From: Candidatus Thorarchaeota archaeon SMTZ1-45
GTDB lineage: Archaea; Asgardarchaeota; Thorarchaeia; Thorarchaeales; Thorarchaeaceae
Length of the DNA stretch: 64,000 bases
Assembly (NCBI GenBank): GCA_001563335.1
Contig: LRSL01000081.1
Span: 22,637 to 86,636 of the forward strand
Reading direction: 5' to 3'
Below the pieces are notes generated by a model. The model ran no database searches. It was not told the DNA's origin and was given only the letters and a program-made list of their open reading frames with translations. The translations under genes and the position numbers were made by a program. Position 1 is the first letter of the stretch, and the number at the start of each line of letters is the position of its first letter. Positions 1 to 8,252 of the stretch are shown here, one piece after another.

Positions 1-439
1 TGACTTCATATGATGCTGAAGCAGGATACTCTGGAGTCACATACTGCTTGCTTGTTCCGTCTAGCCGAACTGCCGCAGTGGAGATGATGATATCCCCAAT
101 GTCAATTTCATTCTTCAATGTGGCACATGATCCTACGCGAAGAAAGGTTTCTGCTCCGACATTTGCTAACTCTTCTATGACTATGGCTGTTCCCGGTCCG
201 CCTATACCCGTCGAACATGCAGAGATGTCTGCACCTTTGTATTTTCCAGTGTGTGTGACAAACTGCCTGTGCATAGCTACTTCTCTTGATTCATCCCAGA
301 GCGAGCTGATTCTTTCAACTCTCTGAGGATCACCAGGAATAAGTACAGTTTTTGCCACATCACCTTCCTTTACCTCAAGATGATATTGTTCCCTATCTTT
401 CGTGATTGGTCGGGTGGCAGAGATCTTCTTGTCTGTCAT
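1..439 (-). CDS. Nucleoside phosphorylase (uridine phosphorylase / PNP family), 3' part outside window
   Basis: The minus strand from an ATG at 439 encodes about 146 residues that continue past the left edge. Early motifs are VLIPGDPQRVERI, ACSTGIGGPGTAIVIEEL and FLRVGSCATL. These are the phosphate- and ribose-binding signatures of the PNP/UDP family 1 nucleoside phosphorylases, which split a nucleoside with phosphate into base and ribose-1-phosphate. The base specificity (uridine, purine or methylthioadenosine) cannot be read because the C-terminal half is missing. The gene is divergent from the aldolase at 551, with about 110 bases of shared promoter region. Family assignment is firm; the substrate is open. 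Confidence 0.9.
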   Translation of the reverse strand, partial: MTDKKISATRPITKDREQYHLEVKEGDVAKTVLIPGDPQRVERISSLWDESREVAMHRQFVTHTGKYKGADISACSTGIGGPGTAIVIEELANVGAETFLRVGSCATLKNEIDIGDIIISTAAVRLDGTSKQYVTPEYPASASYEV

Positions 440-499
440 ATGAAACCACTGTCTATTGGCATGAACACAACGATTTGTTACTTTCGCATCACTCGCTAA

Positions 500-507
500 G
501 CATATAG
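500..507 (+). promoter_or_regulatory. TATA box for the FBP aldolase gene
   Basis: GCATATAG lies about 45 bases before the aldolase ATG. With a normal archaeal spacing of about 25 bases the transcript would start near 530, leaving a short leader containing the SD-like GAGGT at 539-543. Position is read from sequence; function is inferred. Confidence 0.5.
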
Positions 508-550
508 GGGGATAACATCTTCTATTGAAAACTGTCTGAGGTCAATTGAC

Positions 551-1438
551 ATGGTAAATCTTGATGATCTACAACATTTGAACTTGGGAAAGCGTACGCG
601 CCTTCATCGTATGATGTATGAATATGGTCCTGGCAATGGGACGCTATTGATACTCCCTATTGATCAAGGAATGGAGCATGGTCCTGTTGATTTCTTCACA
701 GATCATGACTGTCTGAATCCAGAGTATCAGTTTAGACTTGCTGTGGAAGGTGGATACTCTGGAATAGCACTGCATCTAGGTCTTGCTGAAAAATATGGTC
801 CCAAATTTGCAGGCAAAATCCCCATTGTGCTGAAGATTAATGGAAAGACTCGTATTCCTTCTTCAAATGAACCTGTATCGCCTATGACTGGATCAGTAGA
901 GGATGCAGTCCGAATTGGTGCAGACGCAGTTGGATACACACTCTATGTTGGAAGTCCAAAACAGCATACTGACTTCACACAATTTCGGAAAGTCAAGGAG
1001 GATGCAGAACGTTATGGAATTCCAATCATTGTCTGGGCGTATCCAAGAGGTGATGCTGTTGATTCGAAAGGTGGTCGTGACTCTCTGTATGCTATAGATT
1101 ATGCAGCAAGAGTTTCCGACGAACTTGGAGCTGATGTTGTCAAATTGAATGTACCAGTTACAAGTGCAAAGAGCAGGTCGATGCAACCACCACCCTATGA
1201 TACACTCAATCTCAGTACTGAGGACATGGTGGCAAAGGTTGTAAAGTCTGCAGGCAAAACATTGGTCATATTTTCTGGCGGTGGGATGGCCACCGATGAA
1301 GAGGTCATTGAACGCGCCAAGATTTGCATGGAGCAAGGGGCTACTGGATTGATTTTCGGCCGAAACCTCTGGCAAAGAAACTGGGATGATGCCCTCAAAA
1401 TGACAAAATTGCTCAAGGATATCATGTTAAAGGTCTGA
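551..1438 (+). CDS. fba: Fructose-1,6-bisphosphate aldolase, archaeal class I (DhnA/FbaB type)
   Basis: This 295-residue protein is the archaeal Schiff-base aldolase that cleaves or forms fructose-1,6-bisphosphate from DHAP and glyceraldehyde-3-phosphate in the cytoplasm. LPIDQGMEHGP (residues 35-45) is the family's N-terminal phosphate/active-site signature. The Schiff-base lysine is most likely K198 in DVVKLNVP. A C-terminal GLIFGRNLWQR closes the barrel with the phosphate-binding loop. Length is normal for the family. The start has a GAGGT SD about eight bases upstream. It is followed 130 bases later by the bifunctional FBP aldolase/phosphatase, so two enzymes acting on FBP are neighbours. 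The related 2-amino-3,7-dideoxy-heptulosonate synthase (aroA') is the main alternative, but the aldolase assignment fits the context better. Confidence 0.88.
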   Translation: MVNLDDLQHLNLGKRTRLHRMMYEYGPGNGTLLILPIDQGMEHGPVDFFTDHDCLNPEYQFRLAVEGGYSGIALHLGLAEKYGPKFAGKIPIVLKINGKTRIPSSNEPVSPMTGSVEDAVRIGADAVGYTLYVGSPKQHTDFTQFRKVKEDAERYGIPIIVWAYPRGDAVDSKGGRDSLYAIDYAARVSDELGADVVKLNVPVTSAKSRSMQPPPYDTLNLSTEDMVAKVVKSAGKTLVIFSGGGMATDEEVIERAKICMEQGATGLIFGRNLWQRNWDDALKMTKLLKDIMLKV

Positions 1439-1484
1439 GAATCAAGTTTCGAAATTCCAATTACTGTATTAACCCGATGAGAAC

Positions 1485-1494
1485 TATTATATGG
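1485..1494 (+). promoter_or_regulatory. TATA box for the FBP aldolase/phosphatase gene
   Basis: CTATTATATG is the best TATA element between the two FBP genes. It predicts a start of transcription near 1517-1520, exactly where the inverted repeat at 1520-1539 begins. So the second gene probably has its own promoter rather than depending only on read-through from the aldolase. Confidence 0.5.
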
Positions 1495-1519
1495 GTAAAG
1501 AATAGCCGAAGGACATGAC

Positions 1520-1539
1520 GAGCCTCAATTTTGAGGCTC
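1520..1539. promoter_or_regulatory. Perfect inverted repeat at predicted 5' end of the FBPase transcript
   Basis: GAGCCTCA and TGAGGCTC form an 8-9 bp perfect stem around a 2-4 base AT loop. It sits about 28 bases before the FBPase ATG and directly at the predicted transcription start. It could be an operator covering the start site, a 5' leader hairpin, or a terminator for the upstream aldolase. There is no T-run after it, which argues against a terminator. Confidence 0.5.
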
Positions 1540-1567
1540 ATTAACAAAGATTTGGAGCGAGTTACCA

Positions 1568-2716
1568 ATGGTTGAAACCACCATTAGTGTGATTAAAGCA
1601 GATATTGGCTCACTGGCAGGGCATATCGTTGTACCTGATTTCCTTTTCGAAGCAGCGCGGAAATCATTGAAGGAAGGAGTGAATCAGAAAATCATCAATG
1701 ATTTCTATGTCACTAACGCTGGTGATGACCTTGAACTAATCATGACCCACAATAAAGGTGAAGGCGCTGAGGATGTTCACAAACTTGCATGGGATACGTT
1801 CATGAAGGGCACAGAACTTGCTCGTGAGAAGAAAATCTACGCCGCTGGTCAGGATATCCTTGCAGATACATTCAGTGGTAACGTGAAGGGTATGGGCCCA
1901 GGCTCCGCAGAGATGGTGATTGAAGAACGCAGGTCTGAACCGATTGCTATATTCATGGCGGACAAGACAGAACCTGGTGCATTCAATCTCCCACTTTACA
2001 AGATGTTCGCTGATCCCTTTAACACAGCAGGTCTCGTTATTGACCCTAACCTACATGATGGCTTTAGGTTCATCATTCAAGATATCATGAAGGACATTCC
2101 TTGCTTTATTGAAATGAAGACTCCTGAAGAGTCATACGATGTTTTAGCACTTCTTGGAAGTACAGGTCGCTATACAATAAAGAAAGTCTATCGCGCAGAT
2201 GGAATGATAACAGCATCAGTCAGCACCGACAAACTTCACGCTGTTGCTGGCAAATATGTTGGAAAAGATGATCCAGTAGCAATTATCAGGGCTCATTCAG
2301 GGCTTCCAGCTATGGGTGAGGTCCTTGAAGCATTTACTATGCCCCATCTAGTTTCTGGTTGGATGCGTGGTTCTCATGCAGGACCTCTTCTTCCCGTGGG
2401 ACTGAAGGACTCACGATGTACTCGATTTGATGGTCCTCCACGAGTTGTTGGACTTGGATTCCAAGTTTCAAATGGAGTGCTTATTGGTCCTGTTGACCTG
2501 TTCGATGACGTTGCTTTTGACATCACACGTCAAAGAGGCATGGAAATCGCTGACTATCTTCGACGTATCGGACCATTTCAACCCCATCGTCTTGCTGAGC
2601 ATGAGATGGAGTATACAACTTTGCCTAAAGTTCTCGCCAGCTGTGAGAATCGATTCGTTGAAGAAGAAATTGTACCAAAGACTAAAGCCAAGGATACATC
2701 TGAGTCTGCGGAGTAA
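1568..2716 (+). CDS. fbp: Bifunctional fructose-1,6-bisphosphate aldolase/phosphatase (type V FBPase)
   Basis: This 382-residue protein is the archaeal one-way gluconeogenic enzyme. It condenses DHAP and glyceraldehyde-3-phosphate and then dephosphorylates the product to fructose-6-phosphate. ADIGS (D12) and ADKTEPGAFN (D132) are metal-binding segments. Y230 and K233 in KYVGKDDPV match the Tyr229/Lys232 pair used for Schiff-base aldol chemistry in characterised homologues. GSHAGPLLP and DGPPRVVGLGFQ are further family blocks, and the length matches the family. GGAG lies about ten bases before the ATG. With the aldolase upstream and triosephosphate isomerase at 5.3 kb it forms a compact gluconeogenic neighbourhood. 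Identification is firm. Confidence 0.95.
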   Translation: MVETTISVIKADIGSLAGHIVVPDFLFEAARKSLKEGVNQKIINDFYVTNAGDDLELIMTHNKGEGAEDVHKLAWDTFMKGTELAREKKIYAAGQDILADTFSGNVKGMGPGSAEMVIEERRSEPIAIFMADKTEPGAFNLPLYKMFADPFNTAGLVIDPNLHDGFRFIIQDIMKDIPCFIEMKTPEESYDVLALLGSTGRYTIKKVYRADGMITASVSTDKLHAVAGKYVGKDDPVAIIRAHSGLPAMGEVLEAFTMPHLVSGWMRGSHAGPLLPVGLKDSRCTRFDGPPRVVGLGFQVSNGVLIGPVDLFDDVAFDITRQRGMEIADYLRRIGPFQPHRLAEHEMEYTTLPKVLASCENRFVEEEIVPKTKAKDTSESAE

Positions 2717-2773
2717 ATGAGAAGGGACCATCAGTCTCTTTACTCTTCATTTAAAATGCACATACTTGCCCAT

Positions 2774-3064
2774 CTATCCAGTTCTTTTAATGATATGATA
2801 ACCGAACTGAGTCTTTACAGGGTCTCTGGTCATTGCACCAACACTAAGGGCAAACGCAGCTCTTTCAAATTCAGGGACCATTTGACCCTTAGTGAACCAT
2901 CCAAGGTCTCCACCCCTCTTCTTAGAAGAACATGAGCTATACTGTTTTGCTATGTGTCCGAAGTCCTCACCCTCAGCAATTCTACTTATCATGGCGAGGG
3001 CTTGACTATGTTTATCTACCAGAATATGGCTCGCCCTGATCTTTCCAGCTTTTCCTTTCGCCAT
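2774..3064 (-). CDS. Parvulin-type peptidyl-prolyl cis-trans isomerase
   Basis: A single-domain parvulin of 96 residues that speeds up cis-trans isomerisation of X-Pro bonds. RASHILV near the N-terminus, the CSS(x)KRGGDLGWF block with a possible catalytic cysteine, MVPEFERAAF, and the terminal FGYHIIK are the standard parvulin signatures. Both active-site histidines are present. The ATG at 3064 is chosen over an upstream GTG at 3073 because GGTGAT lies at SD distance before it. There is no signal peptide or membrane span, so it acts in the cytoplasm. It is convergent with the FBPase gene and divergent from the dehydrogenase at 3188. Confidence 0.92.
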   Translation of the reverse strand: MAKGKAGKIRASHILVDKHSQALAMISRIAEGEDFGHIAKQYSSCSSKKRGGDLGWFTKGQMVPEFERAAFALSVGAMTRDPVKTQFGYHIIKRTG

Positions 3065-3187
3065 TGAAATCACCCAGATTGTGTGATAGCCACCAGTGAT
3101 GTAGTCTTAAACTTGTCCTAGGTTTCCCCTATCAGAGTTTTTATTTCGAACTATGCGTTAACCTCGACACTTGTAGGTTGATGCCAC

Positions 3188-4228
3188 ATGAAAGCAGCAG
3201 TATTCCACGAATATGGTTCCCCGGAGGTTCTCAAGTATGAAGACTTTCCAATTCCTGAAATTGGGTCAAATCAAGTGCTTGTGGAGGTGAAAGCTGTCGC
3301 TCTCAACCATTTGGATCTGCTTGTGCGTAAAGGGATTCCAGGGTTAAAATTAGAGCTGCCCCACATTCTTGGGAGTGATATTTCTGGAATAATCAAGGAA
3401 ACAGGTAGTGCTGTTGCAGAAGGTCTTTACGCGAGTCAAAAAGTGATTATTGATCCTAATCTTTCATGTGGGGTCTGTGAATTTTGCATTCGTGGAGAGG
3501 AATCACTCTGCGTTGATTATGGAATACTCGGCGAACATTCTCGTGGAGGATATGCTGACTTTATCTCAGTGGATGAGAAGAATATCATACCTATTCCAGA
3601 ATACAGTGAACTCGATTTTAGTCAAGCCGCTGCAGTTCCACTCACATTTATGACAGCTTGGCGCATGTTAGTTACTAAAGCCAGAGTAAGACCTGGTGAT
3701 GATGTTCTGATTCTTGGAATCGGTGGTGGAGTGGCTTTAGCTGCATTACAGATTGCAAAGACTGCAGGTGCTCGAGTTCTCGTTACAAGCTCGACTGATG
3801 AGAAGTTAGAGAAAGCAATCGAATTAGGGGCATCTGTTGGCATTAATTACAAAACGAATCCTGACTTCCACAAAGAGGTTTGGAATTTCACTAATCGGAG
3901 AGGTGTTGACATTGTTGTTGACTCGGTTGGTGAAGCAACTTGGGAGAAAAGTCTTCGAAGCCTATCCAAAGGAGGGAAGCTTGTGACTTGTGGTGCAACT
4001 ACTGGACCCAATGCAACAACAAATCTCAATTTGCTGTTCTGGAAGCAACTCGAAATCCTTGGGTCGACTATGGGAAGTCGTTCTGAACTTCGTGATGTCC
4101 TAAAACTTGTATGGAATGGACAGCTCAACCCCGTCGTTGATCGTATTCTTCCGTTGTCAAAAGCCCAGAAAGCTCATGAGATTCTTGAAAAGAGTGAGCA
4201 GTTTGGCAAACTTGTTCTAAAACCATAA
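3188..4228 (+). CDS. MDR-family zinc-binding dehydrogenase, quinone-oxidoreductase-like
   Basis: This 346-residue medium-chain dehydrogenase/reductase has a GroES-like N-terminal half and a Rossmann domain with ILGIGGGVALAALQIAK for NAD(P) binding. CGVCEFCIRGEESLC holds the four cysteines of the structural zinc site. The catalytic zinc ligands of true alcohol dehydrogenases are not kept: the usual Cys is replaced in ALNHLDLL and the His-Glu pair reads SD in GSDISG. It therefore probably acts like a quinone or enoyl reductase of the superfamily rather than an alcohol dehydrogenase. The substrate is unknown. It stands alone between a divergent parvulin gene and a small regulator. Confidence 0.82.
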   Translation: MKAAVFHEYGSPEVLKYEDFPIPEIGSNQVLVEVKAVALNHLDLLVRKGIPGLKLELPHILGSDISGIIKETGSAVAEGLYASQKVIIDPNLSCGVCEFCIRGEESLCVDYGILGEHSRGGYADFISVDEKNIIPIPEYSELDFSQAAAVPLTFMTAWRMLVTKARVRPGDDVLILGIGGGVALAALQIAKTAGARVLVTSSTDEKLEKAIELGASVGINYKTNPDFHKEVWNFTNRRGVDIVVDSVGEATWEKSLRSLSKGGKLVTCGATTGPNATTNLNLLFWKQLEILGSTMGSRSELRDVLKLVWNGQLNPVVDRILPLSKAQKAHEILEKSEQFGKLVLKP

Positions 4229-4309
4229 CCAACCTAGTAATACCCTGATACGCACTACAATCAGACACCCTTTCATTATGTACTTTGTATTGAAGTGTCT
4301 TGGTGTAGA

Positions 4310-4534
4310 ATGAGAGTCGTCACTATATGTCTCCCAGAATCTTATGTTGAAGGAGTAGATGAGCTGATAATCCAAAACAAATATCCCAATCGCTCAGAAG
4401 TCATCAGAATTGCTATACGAGATCTACTTGTTGACGAGCTCTGGGGGGACCGTAAGCCCTCTAGCAGCCTGCCGCTCGTTGCGCAACTTCAGAAACTTGC
4501 TCTCATGCAGGATCCACCTCAAAAACCAACATAA
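4310..4534 (+). CDS. Ribbon-helix-helix (CopG/Arc-type) transcriptional regulator
   Basis: This 74-residue protein begins with a beta strand, RVVTICLPE, followed by two helices around PNRSEVIRIAIRDLLV. That is the canonical ribbon-helix-helix DNA-binding fold, which acts as a dimer. The C-terminal 25 residues are probably flexible. The ATG at 4310 is preferred to a GTG 15 bases upstream because the beta strand of the family begins right after it. The target is unknown. No toxin gene is adjacent, so an antitoxin role is not supported. Confidence 0.8.
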   Translation: MRVVTICLPESYVEGVDELIIQNKYPNRSEVIRIAIRDLLVDELWGDRKPSSSLPLVAQLQKLALMQDPPQKPT

Positions 4535-4638
4535 AGATAGATACAACTGAGCTATCTTTTTCTATAACTACACGCAACAAAAACGTGAGCAAGACGGGGA
4601 CAAGTATTGCTCTTTCTCGATTAGGAGCGAACTCGAAT

Positions 4639-5214
4639 ATGTCACGATTCTTCCGACGAAAAAAGAAAGACGATAAAGAAGTAGAACAAAAGCCTGATGA
4701 TATAGTCGCAGTTGAGGTTGAAGGACAACCTGAAACTGAACTTGAGGTCGAAGCTGTAGGAGAAGAACCAGCTGAAGCTGAGGTTTCAAAACCGATGCCA
4801 GAAGGTAGAGAGGATACAATACCCTACCATGATTCAATTCAGGACCGTTTGGTTTACATGTTAAAAGATCCTGTCATGGCTGATGGTCTAGAGGGAACAC
4901 ACGAGTTCATGCTTGAGTTCATGGCTATGGGTGAACGATTCTGGATTGCTAAAGCACCCCTTGGTGAGATAGAAACAAAGATTGGAAAAGCGGCTGATGA
5001 GGACGCTCATATTAGAATCTCCAATGACGCTGTAAGTGAATTGCTCAATGCATCTACATTCTCACAGTTCTCAAAGATTTACCTAAAATACTACAAGACA
5101 TCTGATGCTGGAAAGTTCATCAAGATAGAAGCTCGAAAGCCAATCATTGACTTAAACCGTAGAGGTTATGCTAGGGTTCCCGTGTTGAAGTTACTTATAG
5201 GTGCTGCGAGATAG
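4639..5214 (+). CDS. SCP2-like domain protein with charged N-terminal tail
   Basis: The product has about 191 residues. Roughly the first 65 are low-complexity and charged: FFRRKKK followed by Glu-rich stretches. From about residue 70 onward a folded domain contains FMLEFMAMGERFWIAKAPLG and a later DAHIRISNDAVSELLNA. That pattern resembles SCP2/sterol-carrier-like lipid-binding domains. This is a fold-level guess; I recognise no function. A GTG at 4585 would add 18 residues, but GGAG lies upstream of the ATG at 4639. No membrane span is visible. Confidence 0.5.
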   Translation: MSRFFRRKKKDDKEVEQKPDDIVAVEVEGQPETELEVEAVGEEPAEAEVSKPMPEGREDTIPYHDSIQDRLVYMLKDPVMADGLEGTHEFMLEFMAMGERFWIAKAPLGEIETKIGKAADEDAHIRISNDAVSELLNASTFSQFSKIYLKYYKTSDAGKFIKIEARKPIIDLNRRGYARVPVLKLLIGAAR

Positions 5215-5250
5215 AGCTGCTCCTTAGGAAATAGAACACTCTAGCAATAG

Positions 5251-5258
5251 TTTAAAAT
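5251..5258 (+). promoter_or_regulatory. TATA box for tpiA
   Basis: TTTAAAAT predicts a transcript start near 5279. That is at the upstream ATG (5278) and about 20 bases before the TTG start preferred here, with AGGTGG between. The element therefore allows either a leaderless ATG start or an SD-led TTG start. Confidence 0.5.
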
Positions 5259-5298
5259 CCGGCGTAATGACCATCTGATGTATTCAGGTGGTTGTATC

Positions 5299-5982
5299 TT
5301 GTCACGTATCAGAACTCCAGTGGTCATAATCAATTTCAAGACATATCCTCAAGCCACAGGTGAAAATGCTGTAGTGCTTGCTAAGACATGCGAAGCTGTA
5401 TCGAAAGAATTCAATGTACCTATCGTTGTTGCTCCGCAGATATCTGATCTGTATCGAGTTTCTCAGGTTGTTGATATTCCTGTATTCTCTCAACATATGG
5501 ACCCTGGAGAGCAAGGACGGTTCACCGGTCATGTTTTGGGAGAGGCTCTTGTGGAGGCTGGGTGTTCTGGAACTCTTCTGAATCACTCTGAGAATAGAAT
5601 GCAGCTCGCAGATGTTGAAATGGCTGTGACAAAAGCAAGAAAGCTGAACCTTTACACTGTTGTGTGTACAAACAATCCTAATGTGAGTGTTGCAGCTTCC
5701 ACCATGAAACCAGACTCTGTGGCTGTAGAGCCTCCTGAGCTAATTGGCACTGGAATTTCAGTTTCTCAAGCCCAACCTGAAGTAATCCGCGGAACTGTTG
5801 AGTTGATTCGTGATGTGAACAAGGATGTCGTAATACTTTGTGGGGCGGGCATAAGTAATGGGGATGATGTATCAGCAGCAATGAAGCTGGGGTCTCAAGG
5901 GGTTCTGTTAGCCTCAGCTGTGGCAAAGTCAGACAAACCTGGAGCTGTCCTCAGGAGTCTTACACATCCATTGAGAAAATAG
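5299..5982 (+). CDS. tpiA: Triosephosphate isomerase, archaeal type
   Basis: The enzyme interconverts DHAP and glyceraldehyde-3-phosphate. The 227-residue length is typical of the short, usually tetrameric archaeal form (bacterial ones have about 250). Catalytic residues are N12 and K14 in INFKTY, H96 in NHSENR and E144 in VEPPELIGTG. The phosphate loops GAGISNGDD and GVLLASAV follow. The TTG at 5299 is chosen because AGGTGG lies ten bases upstream and the product then begins MSRIRTPVV, like other archaeal enzymes. An in-frame ATG at 5278 would add seven residues. It provides the substrates for both FBP enzymes at 0.5-2.7 kb. Confidence 0.93.
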   Translation: MSRIRTPVVIINFKTYPQATGENAVVLAKTCEAVSKEFNVPIVVAPQISDLYRVSQVVDIPVFSQHMDPGEQGRFTGHVLGEALVEAGCSGTLLNHSENRMQLADVEMAVTKARKLNLYTVVCTNNPNVSVAASTMKPDSVAVEPPELIGTGISVSQAQPEVIRGTVELIRDVNKDVVILCGAGISNGDDVSAAMKLGSQGVLLASAVAKSDKPGAVLRSLTHPLRK

Positions 5983-6037
5983 TACATTCCGCATGATTTT
6001 TCACATGACATAGAGCGCATCGAACAGGCGAGTTAAA

Positions 6038-6931
6038 TTGAAAGTGACTTTGGAGTGTGCTCACTGTTTACTCGAAAGAGCAATCAATCAAGTGAAGCTA
6101 GCTACCGATGATCCCGCTCTTAGAATGAGAATAGTCGAAGCCATGACTCAATTCCTTAGCGAGAACTTCAATGGTGATGCTGTTCCAAGTCATATTGGTA
6201 CAGACAGAGATCTACTAGTCCAAAAGATGACTGGCAATGATCCATACAGAAACCTCAAACATCAGTCCAATGAGATGGCACTAAACATTCTTCCTGAACT
6301 TCAGAAACTTGTAGATGAGCATAATGACCCTAAAACACGATTTCGTATTGCCACTTTGATAACTGCTGCTGCTAATGCTATCGAGTTCGATGTTTCCGGT
6401 CGCGACTTCAGTCTGGATGAACTACGTTTGATTCTTGATAACGTTGAAACCGATCTTGTTATTGATCAAGTAGATGAATTTAGGCGTCTAGTTGCTAATG
6501 TGAATGAGGTTCTTTATCTGATGGACAACGCTGGTGAGATTGCTTTGGATATGATACTTCTCAGGGAAATCAAACGCATTGGTCCCAAAGTCATCGCAGT
6601 TGTTAAAGGTGGACCTGTCCTCAACGATGCCACTATGATTGATGCTGATGAAGTAGGTCTATCAGAATGCGCTGATGAGGTCCGCGATACCGGTGCAGCA
6701 GCTATTGGTGTTAATCTCGAACGAAACTCTGAAGATTTCAAAAAGATATTCTCTGCTGCTGAACTCATCATAGCAAAGGGTATGGGTAATTTTGAATCAC
6801 TGACCGAGTTCGAACCTTCTTGTCCAATAGTTCATATTTTGAGGACAAAATGCAATCCTGTGGCTGAACACGTTGGTGTGCCTAAAAACAAGAACGTTGT
6901 CTTGATACGAACTCCACCACAAGTAGACTAG
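6038..6931 (+). CDS. DUF89 / ARMT1-like damage-control phosphatase
   Basis: This 297-residue protein belongs to the DUF89 family of metal-dependent phosphatases, members of which remove harmful or misplaced phosphometabolites. An N-terminal CAHC pair, LMDNAGEIALDMILLREI, VVKGGPVLNDATMIDADEVGL and IIAKGMGNFESL are the characteristic blocks, and the Asp/Asn residues in them form the metal site. The start is a TTG; a GTG two codons later is an alternative. It lies 55 bases after tpiA on the same strand and may be co-transcribed, which would suit a clean-up role near sugar-phosphate metabolism. The exact substrate is not known. The gene ends five bases before the convergent NIF3-like gene. Confidence 0.88.
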   Translation: MKVTLECAHCLLERAINQVKLATDDPALRMRIVEAMTQFLSENFNGDAVPSHIGTDRDLLVQKMTGNDPYRNLKHQSNEMALNILPELQKLVDEHNDPKTRFRIATLITAAANAIEFDVSGRDFSLDELRLILDNVETDLVIDQVDEFRRLVANVNEVLYLMDNAGEIALDMILLREIKRIGPKVIAVVKGGPVLNDATMIDADEVGLSECADEVRDTGAAAIGVNLERNSEDFKKIFSAAELIIAKGMGNFESLTEFEPSCPIVHILRTKCNPVAEHVGVPKNKNVVLIRTPPQVD

Positions 6932-6936
6932 CTGGT

Positions 6937-7767
6937 TTATGCCATATCGTCCTTGTAAGGCCTTAAAGCTCTTGCAACAGGTCCTGATTCTGTGAACTCA
7001 ACCCTCATCTCTGGAAAATCAAGACTGATAACATCTCTGAGTCGTTTCATACCCGGTTCTTCTGTTGCAAATGCACCAAGTTCTAGGGTGTTTATTCCCT
7101 CTTCACTAGCAAGTAATCTAATCTCGGGTGAGAGTTCTCCTGTGATTAGTGTATCTAGATCTTGATTCTTTGCGTTTAATATTTCAGGCATGTCCACACT
7201 GCTTCCTGCGATAACAAGCAAATCCCTAACCTCATCATCGAGGTCTCCTGAAAACAATACTGAGTCTAATCCTATCTTTCCCGCAATGTAATTTACAAAA
7301 CCTGATTGATTCTTAACTCCAGGAGGTTTGCAGACTCTTCCAATGGCTGTGGGTTCTCCAAAATCACTCTCAGTCATAAAATCTGAAGACTTTTTGAGTC
7401 CAAGAGTTTCCACAAGTGCGTCATTCAACCCGTCTCTCATGCAGAGCCACCCACTACCAACAACATAAGTTGAGATGTAGTTCTTTGTCAACAGTCTCAC
7501 TCTTACAAGGTCTAGTCCTGATAATCTGTCTATAGCAAAAGGAAACAATGGACGATATGTTATCAGAAGATTGACCTTGTCTTGTGTAGCCTTGGTAACT
7601 ACTCGTGCTGAAGGATATGTGGCTACTAGAATCCTATTGATTGTGGTATTCGCCTGTTCTTTTTCAGTCTGTGGCCCTATCTCAACTCGACTCTCAAGAC
7701 CACGAATCGAAAATTCCTTTGGAGATAACTTACTAAGGCGTTTAATAAGTTCAAGAAGGCTGGTCAT
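6937..7767 (-). CDS. NIF3-like protein with degenerate metal site
   Basis: This 276-residue protein aligns by eye with the NIF3/YbgI family along its length. LLITYRPLFPF matches the VHHGYFW region, LVIAGSSVDM the GGG loop, and TLITGELSPE plus LGAFATEEPG the C-terminal signature. Family members bind two metals through His-His, Asp, His and Glu. Here the HH pair reads YR, the middle Asp is not recognisable and the GHHATE histidines are AF. Only the glutamate remains, so classical metal-dependent activity is unlikely. GAGGTGAT precedes the ATG at ideal SD spacing, so the gene looks expressed rather than decayed. Confidence 0.8.
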   Translation of the reverse strand: MTSLLELIKRLSKLSPKEFSIRGLESRVEIGPQTEKEQANTTINRILVATYPSARVVTKATQDKVNLLITYRPLFPFAIDRLSGLDLVRVRLLTKNYISTYVVGSGWLCMRDGLNDALVETLGLKKSSDFMTESDFGEPTAIGRVCKPPGVKNQSGFVNYIAGKIGLDSVLFSGDLDDEVRDLLVIAGSSVDMPEILNAKNQDLDTLITGELSPEIRLLASEEGINTLELGAFATEEPGMKRLRDVISLDFPEMRVEFTESGPVARALRPYKDDMA

Positions 7768-7856
7768 GACATCACCTCAAGCCACGGTGGATAGGGACTC
7801 CAAATTGTACTCCTAGTCTTATTCTTTTGCATGAGTTTGTAATTGAGGAATCTGAA

Positions 7857-8252
7857 CTACTCTAAGTCTTCTTCTTCGAAGTCTTCCTCATCAATATCCT
7901 CATCGTATGAGTACAAATCTTCGAGATCTTCACTGATCTCTTCTAATTCAGGCTCTTCCTCAATCTCTTCCAGCTCCAAGTCCTCATCAAGGACTTCAAG
8001 TTCTAGTTCATCTTCTAATATCTCAAGTTCTGGTTCTTTTTTCTTGGGTTTCTTAGCTGGTTTGACTTTCTTTTTCTTCTTCTCTGTAAGAGATACTTTT
8101 GCTGGAGCGACGGTATGTTTCCGCTTGAGTTTCCAAAGACTCGTTTTAGCTGCGCGGAGTTTTCGCATCCTCCTAAAATCAATCTGTTCTGGGTTCTGGG
8201 TCTTTCTGAGACGAGTCAATTCACGTTTAATGGCTTTCTCCTTGTTTACCAT
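7857..8252 (-). CDS. Small bipolar charged protein (basic N-terminus, acidic C-terminus)
   Basis: I do not recognise this 131-residue protein. Residues 1-50 are basic and helical-looking, residues 55-72 are a Lys/Pro-rich linker, and the last 60 residues are almost entirely Glu, Asp and Leu with a Glu-Asp-rich end. It may bind nucleic acid or a ribosomal partner through the basic half, but this is only a composition argument. GGTGAT sits at SD distance before the ATG, and an upstream AT-rich region is shared with the divergent regulator at 8387. The Ser-rich reading of the opposite strand is a by-product of the GAA/GAT codons. Confidence 0.65.
   Translation of the reverse strand: MVNKEKAIKRELTRLRKTQNPEQIDFRRMRKLRAAKTSLWKLKRKHTVAPAKVSLTEKKKKKVKPAKKPKKKEPELEILEDELELEVLDEDLELEEIEEEPELEEISEDLEDLYSYDEDIDEEDFEEEDLE

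Noticed and set aside
48..326. Plus-strand 92-codon reading frame at the left edge
   Set aside because: It is antisense to the nucleoside phosphorylase, whose family motifs are unmistakable on the minus strand.
893..1375. 160-codon minus-strand reading frame inside the aldolase gene
   Set aside because: Antisense to a fully conserved enzyme, with no SD and a low-complexity, Cys/Ile-rich product.
4310..5214. Toxin-antitoxin pair (RHH regulator plus following gene)
   Set aside because: The downstream protein looks like an SCP2-like domain with an acidic tail and has no toxin motif; the genes are about 100 bases apart.
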